From Rhodococcus sp. Leaf278 (GTDB lineage Bacteria > Actinomycetota > Actinomycetes > Mycobacteriales > Mycobacteriaceae): a DNA stretch of 64,000 nt. The notes under the pieces are model-generated. The model had not been told where the DNA came from and did not search any database. It worked only from the letters and a program-made list of their open reading frames with translations. Within the stretch, counting starts at the first letter, position 1, and each line of letters begins with the position of its first letter. Below are positions 52,429-60,220 of this stretch, piece after piece. The position numbers were made by a program, and so were the translations under genes. Location of the stretch: positions 189,318-253,317 of the forward strand of contig NZ_LMRR01000012.1 in the NCBI RefSeq assembly GCF_001426085.1. The letters are read 5' to 3'.

Positions 52429-53388
52429 GTGGGATCCCATCGACGGTCGAACATCTACACACCGGCCGACACAGCAACGGACGCGACGTCCGGCAAGCAC
52501 CGCGCCGCAGAAGTGACCCCGGATACCGGTCGACGAGCCGCGACCATCGTCGCGGCTACCGGTGCCATCGTCGTCGGCGCGACGACGATGGGTGCAGGTA
52601 CCGCGGGCGCCGCTCCGATTCCCGAGCCGCCCGCAGCAGGTTTTCCCTTCGCCATCCCGGAAGGTCTGCTGCCCGCGGGATTCGAGCTACCGCAGTTCGA
52701 GGTCCCACAGTTCGTACCCCCACAGTTCCTGCCACCGCAGCTCGCGCCACCCGTCGGTGCGCCGACGCAGGCCGCACCGGACCTGACTCCGGCACCACAG
52801 GGCAATCCGTCGGCGGTTCCGTCGGAGACGGCGACACAGGCACCGACTCCGGGACCGCTCGCTGCCCTCGGCCCCGAAGTGGACGCTGCCGCCCAACAGT
52901 GGCTCGACGACGTCGGATTCGGTGCGGCTGGTGCGGGGCCGACGTCGCCGCTCGAAAGTCTGCGCTCGTTGAAGAAGTCGACGGTCCAGCCCGTCGCCGG
53001 AGTGTTGACGTCGAACTTCGGATCGCGATGGGGTGCCCAACACAGCGGCCTCGACATCGCGGCACCCATCGGGACCCCCATCTACGTGGCCGCCGACGGC
53101 ACGGTGGTCGACGCTGGCCCGGCAGCCGGGTTCGGTCTCTGGGTGAAGGTGAAGCACGACGACGGCACCGAGACCGTCTATGGGCACGTCAACGATTTCT
53201 CGGTGCAGCCCGGTCAGCGTGTCTCGGCCGGCGAGCAGATCGCCACGGTCGGCAACCGCGGCCAGTCGACCGGCCCGCATCTGCACTTCGAGGTACACGA
53301 TCCCTCGGGCGTCAAGGTCGATCCCGCACAGTGGCTCTCGACTCGGGGAGTGGCAGTGACATGGAACGATTCCGCGCGCAACGCCTGA
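52429..53388 (+). CDS. Secreted M23 (LytM-type) metallopeptidase
   Basis: A 319-residue exported protein likely to cleave peptidoglycan cross-links or act as a hydrolase regulator. A long N-region is followed by a hydrophobic signal segment (about 37-61, ending TAGAAP), a Pro/Gln-rich linker (about 62-150, with PQFEVPQFVPPQFLPPQ repeats) and the M23 domain (about 185-305). Zinc ligands are present: His205 and Asp209 (HSGLD) and His286 (HLH, 284-286), with His253 in YGHVN. The GTG at 52429 has only GAGAGG well upstream. It lies downstream of glnD behind its own promoter and leader. Confidence 0.88.
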   Translation: MGSHRRSNIYTPADTATDATSGKHRAAEVTPDTGRRAATIVAATGAIVVGATTMGAGTAGAAPIPEPPAAGFPFAIPEGLLPAGFELPQFEVPQFVPPQFLPPQLAPPVGAPTQAAPDLTPAPQGNPSAVPSETATQAPTPGPLAALGPEVDAAAQQWLDDVGFGAAGAGPTSPLESLRSLKKSTVQPVAGVLTSNFGSRWGAQHSGLDIAAPIGTPIYVAADGTVVDAGPAAGFGLWVKVKHDDGTETVYGHVNDFSVQPGQRVSAGEQIATVGNRGQSTGPHLHFEVHDPSGVKVDPAQWLSTRGVAVTWNDSARNA

Positions 53389-53535
53389 CTCGGCTCCAGC
53401 TCTCAGCAGCACGTCCGTCGCTGAACGACACGGCTGCTGCACGCCCCAGCGACGGCGGGTCGTGCTGGCGCTAGTCTGGTAACCGTGCCGGATTCGGCTC
53501 GTTTTCGGTGATCGGCTAGCTCAGGAGTGCAATCG

Positions 53536-55095
53536 GTGTTCGAATCCCTTTCCGACAGGTTGGCCGGGACTCTCAAGGACCTGCGTGGCAAAGGTCGACT
53601 GTCCGGTGCGGATATCGACGCCACGGCCCGCGAGATCCGTCTGGCTCTGCTCGAAGCGGACGTGGCCCTGCCCGTGGTGCGGGAGTTCATCAACCGCATC
53701 AAGGTCCGCGCGAAAGGTGCCGAGGTATCGGGTGCGCTCAACCCGGCGCAGCAAGTAGTCAAGATCGTCAACGAGGAGCTCGTCGGCATCCTCGGCGGCG
53801 AGACGCGCAGACTCGTCTTCGCCAAGAACCCGCCCACGGTGATCATGCTCGCCGGTCTGCAGGGCTCGGGTAAGACGACATTGGCCGGCAAGCTCGCCAA
53901 ATGGCTCAAGGGCCAGGGCCACACACCGTTGCTCGTAGCCTGCGACCTGCAGCGCCCCGGTGCAGTCAGCCAGCTCCAGATCGTGGGCGAGCGCGCGGGC
54001 GCAGCTGTGTTCGCGCCGCATCCCGGCACGTCGATCGGCGGCGGTGACAATGCACTCGGTGTCTCGGCTGCGGATCCCGTCGAGGTCGCGCGGGCCGGCA
54101 TCGCCGAGGCGCGGAGCAAGCAGTACGACGTGGTCATCGTCGACACCGCCGGCCGCCTCGGCATCGACACCGAGCTGATGAGTCAGGCCGCTGGGATTCG
54201 CGATGCCGTCGAGCCGGACGAAACCTTGTTCGTTCTCGACGCCATGGTCGGCCAGGATGCGGTCAGCACCGCCGAGGCGTTCCGCGACGGAGTCGGCTTC
54301 ACCGGCGTTGTGCTCACCAAGCTCGACGGCGATGCTCGTGGCGGCGCAGCACTCAGCGTCCGTGAGGTGACCGGACAGCCCATCATGTTCGCGTCGACCG
54401 GCGAGAAGCTCGAAGACTTCGACGTCTTCCATCCCGACCGTATGGCCAGCCGGATCCTCGGCATGGGTGACGTTCTCAGCCTCATCGAACAAGCCGAGCA
54501 GCACTTCGATGCCGAACAGGCCGAGGCGACCGCCAACAAGATCGGCTCGGGACAGCTCACGCTCGACGACTTCCTCGAGCAGATGATGGCCGTCCGCAAG
54601 ATGGGACCCATCGGAAATCTGTTGGGCATGTTGCCCGGCGCGGGTCAGATGAAGGAACTCGCCAACGTCGACGAGAAGCAACTCGACCGCGTTCAGGCGA
54701 TCATCCGCGGCATGACTCCGCAGGAGCGAACCGACCCGAAGATCATCAACGCGTCGCGGCGACTGCGTATCGCCAACGGCTCGGGCGTGAAGGTGTCCGA
54801 CGTCAATCAGCTGGTCGATCGGTTCTTCGAGGCGCGCAAGATGATGTCGGCCATGGCCGGTCGAATGGGTATGCCGGGTGCGCGTAAGCAGGTGCGCAAC
54901 AACAAGAAGGGCAAGAAAGGCAAGAAGGGCGCTCGCGGTCCGACACAGCCGAAGATCCGCGGTGGATTCCCCGGCATGCCGGGCGGAATGCCTGCGGGTA
55001 TGCCCGATCTGTCCTCCATGCCCAAGGGCCTCGACCAGTTGCCACCGGGGCTCGAGGGAATCGATCTTTCTCAGCTGAAACTGCCGAAGAAGTAA
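53536..55095 (+). CDS. ffh: Signal recognition particle protein Ffh
   Basis: SRP54 GTPase, 519 residues from GTG 53536 (VFESLSDRLAGTL), eight bases after AGGAG; GTG 53527 abuts that site and is less likely. The N domain comes first, then the G domain with GLQGSGKTT (from Gly107), DTAGRLG and TKLDGDARGG. The M domain binds 4.5S RNA and signal peptides (FLEQMMAVRKMGPIGNLLGMLPG, GSGVKVSDVNQLVDRFFEARKMM). The tail has a Lys-rich stretch and a Gly/Met/Pro-rich end (GMPGGMPAGMP). Confidence 0.97.
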   Translation: MFESLSDRLAGTLKDLRGKGRLSGADIDATAREIRLALLEADVALPVVREFINRIKVRAKGAEVSGALNPAQQVVKIVNEELVGILGGETRRLVFAKNPPTVIMLAGLQGSGKTTLAGKLAKWLKGQGHTPLLVACDLQRPGAVSQLQIVGERAGAAVFAPHPGTSIGGGDNALGVSAADPVEVARAGIAEARSKQYDVVIVDTAGRLGIDTELMSQAAGIRDAVEPDETLFVLDAMVGQDAVSTAEAFRDGVGFTGVVLTKLDGDARGGAALSVREVTGQPIMFASTGEKLEDFDVFHPDRMASRILGMGDVLSLIEQAEQHFDAEQAEATANKIGSGQLTLDDFLEQMMAVRKMGPIGNLLGMLPGAGQMKELANVDEKQLDRVQAIIRGMTPQERTDPKIINASRRLRIANGSGVKVSDVNQLVDRFFEARKMMSAMAGRMGMPGARKQVRNNKKGKKGKKGARGPTQPKIRGGFPGMPGGMPAGMPDLSSMPKGLDQLPPGLEGIDLSQLKLPKK

Positions 55096-55104
55096 GCGAC
55101 GCAC

Positions 55105-56223
55105 GTGTCGGCGATGCGGGTGCGGGGCCGTGGACTGCCGGACGGGTCCGAGATCGATCTGTGGATCGACCACGGTGTCGTGTCCGTGGAGCCGATTGCC
55201 GACGCGGATTTCGTGTACGACGGCGGTTGGATTCTGCCCGGTCTCGTCGATGCCCACTGTCATGTGGGAATCGAGTACGGCGGGGGACACACGGACCTGC
55301 CCGGCTCGATCCGTCAGGCACACACCGAGCGAGGCGTCGGCGCGTTGCTGCTTCGCGACGCGGGGTCTCCGGTCGACACCCGCGAGTTGGACGAGCGAGA
55401 CGACCTTCCTCGAATCATCAGAGCAGGCCGACACATCGCATCGCCGAAGCGATACATACCGGGTCTGGCCATCGACATCGAGGACGAGTCTCAGCTGCCC
55501 GAGGCCGTTGCACAGCAAGCGCGATTCGGTGACGGCTGGGTCAAGCTCGTCGGCGATTGGATAGATCGCTCGGCAGGCGATCTGCGGCCGCTGTGGACCG
55601 ACTCGATCCTGGTCGACTCCATAGCCGCTGCTCATGCCGAGGGCGCGCGGGTGACCGCCCATGTATTCGGTGAAGATGCGCTTCCCGGACTGATTGCGGC
55701 GGGAATCGACTGCATCGAACACGGCACCGGTCTGACCGACGAGACCATCGAGATGATGGTCGATCACCGAACCGCTCTGGTGCCGACGCTCATCAACATC
55801 GAGACGTTTCCCGGAATCGCGGATTCCGCCACCCGGTACCCCGTCTACGCCCGGCACATGCGGGCGCTGCACGCGCGCGTCGCCGACACCGTCGGCCGGG
55901 CCCATGATGCCGGGATTCCCATCTACGCGGGAACCGATGCCGGTGGGTCCATCGCACACGGTCGCATCGCCGACGAGGTCGCGGCACTCACGCGCGTCGG
56001 TCTCTCTCCGACGGACGCCCTCGGTGCTGCCTGCTGGGACGCCCGGTCCTGGCTGGGACGACCGGGACTCGAGCACGGCGCACCCGCAGACCTCGTCGTC
56101 TACGCGGAGGATCCGCGCGGTGGACCGGACGTGCTGGCCAACCCGGAGCTGGTGATTCTGCGCGGACGCGTGACCGACAGAGGGTCACGCACGACGAGCA
56201 GATCGGAGGCCGGTGATGACTGA
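55105..56223 (+). CDS. Amidohydrolase-family metal-dependent hydrolase
   Basis: A 372-residue amidohydrolase. The HxH metal motif is His51/His53 (VDAHCHVG). Further ligands are expected in the WVKLVGDW lysine, AHVFGE and IEHGTG histidines, and the Asp of GTDAGG (about residue 272). It resembles the imidazolonepropionase/Xaa-Pro dipeptidase-like branch; substrate unknown. The GTG at 55105 is nine bases after ffh, and the same ffh-amidohydrolase order exists in mycobacteria. Its end overlaps the CPBP gene start. Confidence 0.88.
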   Translation: MSAMRVRGRGLPDGSEIDLWIDHGVVSVEPIADADFVYDGGWILPGLVDAHCHVGIEYGGGHTDLPGSIRQAHTERGVGALLLRDAGSPVDTRELDERDDLPRIIRAGRHIASPKRYIPGLAIDIEDESQLPEAVAQQARFGDGWVKLVGDWIDRSAGDLRPLWTDSILVDSIAAAHAEGARVTAHVFGEDALPGLIAAGIDCIEHGTGLTDETIEMMVDHRTALVPTLINIETFPGIADSATRYPVYARHMRALHARVADTVGRAHDAGIPIYAGTDAGGSIAHGRIADEVAALTRVGLSPTDALGAACWDARSWLGRPGLEHGAPADLVVYAEDPRGGPDVLANPELVILRGRVTDRGSRTTSRSEAGDD

Positions 56224-57046
56224 TCCGTCCAATGGCGGCGGGCAGTTCGACCCGAACCGCCCGAGCTGGGCCGGAATGGCCCCGATGAACAACGTTCAGC
56301 AACAAGGCTCGGGCCTGTCCGAGACCTACTGGCGGGCCGAACAGGCCAATCAGCAGCGTCAGCGCGGTCAGCGATGGGGACTGCCGGCGGCAGCGCTCGT
56401 TCTCGGCCTCAATCTGGCGGGCTTCCTGCTCCTCGGACTCGTCGTCACGACCGAGACCTCTGCTCTGTTCGTCGTAGGCATCATGATTCCGAGCCTGCTG
56501 GCCGCAGGACTGGCCGTGGCGATCTCGATGTCTCGTGGCAACGGTCCCGTCGTGGATTTCGGTCTTCCCAGATCCAGTTCCGAACTGCTCGGTCAGCTTC
56601 GATCCGGATTGGCCTGGGGTGGTGTCGCGGTCGTCGGCGGTCTGCTTCTCGCGCTGGTGCTCTTGTCGAGCCTCGACCTCGAGGACCAGACCCCACTGGG
56701 CAACGTCACGGATACAGCTGTCGGATGGAAAGTCGCTCTGGCCGTGTGGATCTGGATCGGCGCACCGATCTGCGAGGAAACGATGTTTCGCGGCATGCTG
56801 TGGGGCGCGCTCGAGAAGCGCACCCGCCCGATGCCGATGGCCTGGCTGGGCAATCGATGGGTCGTACTCACGATCACCGCGGTCGTGTTCGCCGTCTGGC
56901 ATCGTGAATGGTGGCGATTCGTGGTCCTGCTGTGGGGTGGACTGGCGATCGGCATCGCCAGAATGCGGTCCGGCTCGATCGTCGCGTCGACCACGGCCCA
57001 CTCGATGAACAACACCCTGCCTGCCCTGGTGATCCTGCTGGCCTGA
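56213..57046 (+). CDS. CPBP-family intramembrane metalloprotease
   Basis: A 277-residue membrane protein of the CAAX-protease/bacteriocin-processing (Abi) family. A polar Asn/Gln-rich N terminus of about 55 residues precedes around seven helices. All catalytic motifs are present: Glu188-Glu189-x3-Arg193 (EETMFR), His230 (FAVWH) and His263-x3-Asn267 (HSMNN). The start is GTG 56213 or ATG 56216, both overlapping the amidohydrolase stop. Its substrate is not predictable; it stands between ffh and rpsP. Confidence 0.88.
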   Translation: MMTDPSNGGGQFDPNRPSWAGMAPMNNVQQQGSGLSETYWRAEQANQQRQRGQRWGLPAAALVLGLNLAGFLLLGLVVTTETSALFVVGIMIPSLLAAGLAVAISMSRGNGPVVDFGLPRSSSELLGQLRSGLAWGGVAVVGGLLLALVLLSSLDLEDQTPLGNVTDTAVGWKVALAVWIWIGAPICEETMFRGMLWGALEKRTRPMPMAWLGNRWVVLTITAVVFAVWHREWWRFVVLLWGGLAIGIARMRSGSIVASTTAHSMNNTLPALVILLA

Positions 57047-57086
57047 TCGCGTCGTCGCCAAGGGCGATTCACGGTTCGCGGTGCTC

Positions 57087-57099
57087 GTCTGGCACAATG
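57087..57099 (+). promoter_or_regulatory. 13-base motif shared with the rplS leader; likely rpsP promoter core
   Basis: GTCTGGCACAATG occurs identically here and at 63534-63546, in both cases about 130-145 bases before a ribosomal protein gene. CACAAT may be the -10 hexamer. No convincing -35 is seen. Confidence 0.5.
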
Positions 57100-57232
57100 A
57101 ACAGCTGTTCGCCCGTCTTCCGGTTACGTACCGCGCGGCGGTCACAACAACCTTCAACGCAAAACCGGGTTCGCATGCCGTGCGAACCGCTGAATTGCGC
57201 CGTGACCAACTCTCGAAAGGCTCCACCAGAAC

Positions 57233-57709
57233 ATGGCTGTCAAGATCAAGCTCATGCGTATCGGCAAGATCCGCACCCCGCACTACCGCGTCGTCATCTC
57301 CGACGCCCGCACCCGCCGCAACGGCCGTGCGATCGAGACCATCGGCACGTACGAGCCCAAGCAGGACCCCAGCGTCATCGAGATCAACTCCGAGCGCGCG
57401 CAGTACTGGCTTGGCGTCGGCGCGCAGCCGACCGAGCCTGTCGAGGCCCTGCTGAAGATCACCGGCGACTGGCAGAAGTTCAAGGGTCTGCCCGGCACCG
57501 AGGGAACCCTCCGTGTCGCCGAGCCCAAGCCGTCGAAGCTCGACCTGTTCAACGCCGCACTGGCGCAGGCCGATTCCGAGCCCCAGGGCGAGGCCACCAC
57601 GGCGAAGAAGAAGAAGGCTCCGAAGTCCGACGACGCCGCTGCCGAGAGCACCGACGTCGCAGCAACCGAGACCGCAGACGCACCGGCCGCCGAGGCTGCT
57701 GAGAAGTGA
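57233..57709 (+). CDS. rpsP: 30S ribosomal protein S16 with an extended acidic tail
   Basis: Ribosomal protein S16. Residues 1-80 are canonical ([34 protein letters not shown]). A tail extends it to 158 residues and is Ala/Lys then Ala/Glu/Asp-rich ([16 protein letters not shown]), as in other actinobacteria. ATG 57233, 186 bases from the previous gene. First gene of the rpsP-khpA-rimM-trmD operon; the next start overlaps its stop by four bases. Confidence 0.97.
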   Translation: MAVKIKLMRIGKIRTPHYRVVISDARTRRNGRAIETIGTYEPKQDPSVIEINSERAQYWLGVGAQPTEPVEALLKITGDWQKFKGLPGTEGTLRVAEPKPSKLDLFNAALAQADSEPQGEATTAKKKKAPKSDDAAAESTDVAATETADAPAAEAAEK

Positions 57710-57948
57710 GTGCCGTTGTCGCCGATGCCGTCGAACATCTCGTTCGCGGCATCGTCGCCAATCCCGATGACGTTCGCGTCGAGATGATCACCGGCCGTCG
57801 TGGCCGCACCGTGGAGGTTCACGTGCACCCCGACGATCTGGGCAAGGTCATCGGTCGCGGCGGTCGCACCGCCACGGCGCTGCGCACGCTCGTCTCGGGT
57901 ATCGGTGGTCGCGGCATTCGTGTCGATGTGGTCGACACGGACCACTAG
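57706..57948 (+). CDS. khpA: KH-domain RNA-binding protein KhpA
   Basis: An 80-residue single KH domain with the RNA-binding GxxG loop [15 protein letters not shown]. It is a global RNA chaperone in Gram-positive bacteria, normally paired with KhpB/Jag, which is not in this window. The GTG start overlaps rpsP (GTGA). Conserved order rpsP-khpA-rimM-trmD. Confidence 0.95.
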   Translation: MSAVVADAVEHLVRGIVANPDDVRVEMITGRRGRTVEVHVHPDDLGKVIGRGGRTATALRTLVSGIGGRGIRVDVVDTDH

Positions 57949-57963
57949 GTCACGCACACAATC

Positions 57964-58506
57964 ATGGAGCTGGTCATCGGCCGTGTTGCAAAGTCGCACG
58001 GCATCAAAGGCGAAGTCGTCGTCGAGGTTCGCACCGACGACCCCGACGATCGCTTCGCAATAGGGACCGTTCTTCGCGGCCGCAAGCCCCGATCGAATGC
58101 TGCTCCCGCCTCGTACACGGTGGACGCCGTCCGGGAACACTCCGGGCGGCTTCTGCTGCGTCTGAACGGTATCGACGACAAAACGTCCGCCGATCAGATC
58201 CGCGGAACCCTGTTCGTCGTCGAGTCCACGGATCTTCCGCCGTCCGATGATCCGGACGAATTCTACGATCACGAGCTCGAAGGACTCACTGTCGTTCTGT
58301 CCGACGGCTCGGCAGTGGGGACGGTCCGAGAGGTACTGCACTCGGCAGCGGGTGAGTTGCTCTCCATCACGCCGGGGCCCGGTTTCGGCGGAGACACCCG
58401 CGCCGAAATTCTCGTTCCCTTCGTGGCGGCGATCGTGACGTCGGTGTCGTTGGCCGACAAGACGATCCAGATCGATCCGCCCGAGGGCCTGCTGGACCCG
58501 GAGTAG
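57964..58506 (+). CDS. rimM: Ribosome maturation factor RimM
   Basis: 30S assembly factor for the 3' head domain of 16S rRNA, 180 residues. The N-terminal RimM domain is visible (MELVIGRVAKSHGIKGEVVVEVRTDDP), followed by a PRC-barrel (about 95-175; EFYDHELEGLTVVLSDG, ILVPFVAAIVTSV). ATG 57964 is 15 bases after khpA; trmD starts three bases after the stop. Confidence 0.96.
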   Translation: MELVIGRVAKSHGIKGEVVVEVRTDDPDDRFAIGTVLRGRKPRSNAAPASYTVDAVREHSGRLLLRLNGIDDKTSADQIRGTLFVVESTDLPPSDDPDEFYDHELEGLTVVLSDGSAVGTVREVLHSAAGELLSITPGPGFGGDTRAEILVPFVAAIVTSVSLADKTIQIDPPEGLLDPE

Positions 58507-58509
58507 ATC

Positions 58510-59190
58510 GTGCGTCTCGACGTCGTCACCATTTTTCCCGAGTATCTGACGCCGCTGCGAACGGCTTTGTTGGGCAAGGCAATCGACCGCGGTATTGTCT
58601 CGGTGGAGGTCCACGATCTGCGATCGTGGACCCATGACGTGCACAAGGCCGTCGACGATTCACCCTACGGCGGCGGACCTGGCATGGTCATGAAGCCAAC
58701 TGTCTGGGGCGACGCCCTCGACCACGTTCTGACCGAGGATTCACTCCTCGTCGTTCCCACTCCTGCCGGTGTTCCGTTCACCCAACGCACAGCCGAACGG
58801 TGGTCCACCGAGCAGCATCTGGTGTTCGCCTGCGGGAGGTACGAGGGTATCGATCAGCGGGTCTTCGACGATGCGTCGCGCCGCGTCCGCGTCGAAGAAG
58901 TCAGTATCGGCGACTACGTGCTCATCGGCGGTGAGGCGGCCGTCCTGGTGATGGCCGAGGCGGTAGTTCGACTCATGCCCGGAGTGCTCGGCAATCAACA
59001 GTCGCACCAAGAGGATTCGTTCTCCGACGGTCTGCTCGAAGGGCCGAGCTACACGCGTCCGGCCCGGTGGCGTGAACTCGACGTTCCCGACGTCCTTCTC
59101 TCCGGCGATCACGCGAAGATAGCGGCGTGGCGTCGTGCCCAGTCGTTGACACGCACCGCCGAGCGTCGCCCGGATCTGCTCGGCGACTGA
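58510..59190 (+). CDS. trmD: tRNA (guanine(37)-N1)-methyltransferase
   Basis: Methylates G37 next to the anticodon to prevent frameshifting. It has 226 residues and a SPOUT trefoil-knot fold: MRLDVVTIFPEYL start, CGRYEGIDQRV and SIGDYVLIGGE knot loops, and the C-terminal LLEGPSYTRPARWRELDVP. GTG start at 58510. It is convergent with a lipoprotein gene five bases beyond its stop. Confidence 0.97.
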   Translation: MRLDVVTIFPEYLTPLRTALLGKAIDRGIVSVEVHDLRSWTHDVHKAVDDSPYGGGPGMVMKPTVWGDALDHVLTEDSLLVVPTPAGVPFTQRTAERWSTEQHLVFACGRYEGIDQRVFDDASRRVRVEEVSIGDYVLIGGEAAVLVMAEAVVRLMPGVLGNQQSHQEDSFSDGLLEGPSYTRPARWRELDVPDVLLSGDHAKIAAWRRAQSLTRTAERRPDLLGD

Positions 59191-59195
59191 GCAAT

Positions 59196-60152
59196 TCAGC
59201 TGACAGTGCCGCCAGGGAAGAGCATCGAGACGAATCCGGTGAGAGTGTCCCTGGCATGCAGAGCACTGGCATCATCGCTCACATCGACCACTGCGGTGTC
59301 CGGATAGCTCTCCATGTCGTCGGCGTAGAAGATGTCCTCTCGTGACGAGAGAGCCAGCAGATAGCGATTGTCGACGCCTATCGTCCCGGTGGACAGGTGC
59401 ACCCAGCGATCGGCGACACAGCACATCCAGCCCTGTTTGACTGCGTGCACGCTCTCGCCCGGTAGACCGTCGACGATTCCGAAATGCTGCTTGTAGCCGT
59501 CCGCGGCAATCGGTGCCGAACGCCGCAGCATGCCGATGATCACGTCCGTCGACGCAGTCGTCAGTCCACCGCTGCCGTTGAGCAAGCCCGCGTAGTACCC
59601 GACCAGGTCGCTCGGCGTGGTTTCGGTGTTGTACCACTGATCGTCGCCCGGTGCGGTGGTGCGTTGCAAACCGTATCGGGCCGCGACTGCGCGCACTATG
59701 TCCGACGTGCCGTAGCGGTACCAGAGGGTGTACGCAGCGTTGTCGTCGGAGAATTCCAACATGTCGGTCATGGTGCTCAGTTCGTCGACCGAGACAGGGC
59801 GGTTCTCGGTTTGCGCCCGGAACATCACTTCGTCGGCGATGAAGAGCTTGGACACCGATGCAGTTTCGACCTGTACGTCGGCGTTGCTGCTGTAGAAGGA
59901 ACCGGTCTGGCGGTCCAGTAATGCGAAGTCGACGTCGGCACCGCGAGCCTGCGCCGACGCGATCGCCATGGGGATTCGGGCTTCGAGAGCGACGCCGTCG
60001 ACCTTCTGCATGTCGGGAAAGGGTGACGCTGAGGGCTCGGCGGTTGCTTTCGCGGCGGGATCGCCGGGTCGATTGTCCGGTGGAACCGAGCAACCTGCGG
60101 TGAACAGCAGTGCGGTGCAGACGACAGTCAGGAAGCGAGACACCCTGACCAT
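59196..60152 (-). CDS. Lipoprotein with a beta-lactamase/penicillin-binding-like fold
   Basis: A 318-residue predicted lipoprotein. The signal peptide with lipobox FTAGC puts lipidation at Cys21, and this fixes ATG 60152 (MVRVSRFLTVVCTALL) behind GGGAGAGA. The serine-hydrolase fold shows SxxK (Ser99-Val-Ser-Lys102), an SxN-like SDDN (135-138) and a KxG triad element (KQG). These resemble class A beta-lactamases and D,D-peptidases, and LppW, which sits beside trmD in M. tuberculosis. Hydrolysis of beta-lactams is not implied; the class A Glu166 is not obvious. Confidence 0.82.
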   Translation of the reverse strand: MVRVSRFLTVVCTALLFTAGCSVPPDNRPGDPAAKATAEPSASPFPDMQKVDGVALEARIPMAIASAQARGADVDFALLDRQTGSFYSSNADVQVETASVSKLFIADEVMFRAQTENRPVSVDELSTMTDMLEFSDDNAAYTLWYRYGTSDIVRAVAARYGLQRTTAPGDDQWYNTETTPSDLVGYYAGLLNGSGGLTTASTDVIIGMLRRSAPIAADGYKQHFGIVDGLPGESVHAVKQGWMCCVADRWVHLSTGTIGVDNRYLLALSSREDIFYADDMESYPDTAVVDVSDDASALHARDTLTGFVSMLFPGGTVS

Positions 60153-60206
60153 GCGTGCATCTCTCCCAGACGTTGAACCGCTGACCGACCTGTCCCACAT
60201 TAGCGG

Positions 60207-60212
60207 TAGGGT
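60207..60212 (+). promoter_or_regulatory. Possible -10 element of tex
   Basis: TAGGGT lies eight bases before the tex GTG at 60221, without a ribosome binding site. It shares a 68-base divergent region with the lipoprotein gene. Confidence 0.35.
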
Positions 60213-60220
60213 CCATCGCC

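Noticed and set aside
53521..56076. 851-codon antisense open frame opposite ffh and the amidohydrolase gene
   Set aside because: It mirrors the codon phase of well-recognised genes, has a His/Asp/Arg-rich composition typical of the complement of GC-rich codons, and no domain is visible.
57087..57099. TGGCAC in the shared leader motif read as a sigma-54 -24 element
   Set aside because: Actinobacteria lack sigma-54, and there is no TTGC at the -12 spacing in either copy.
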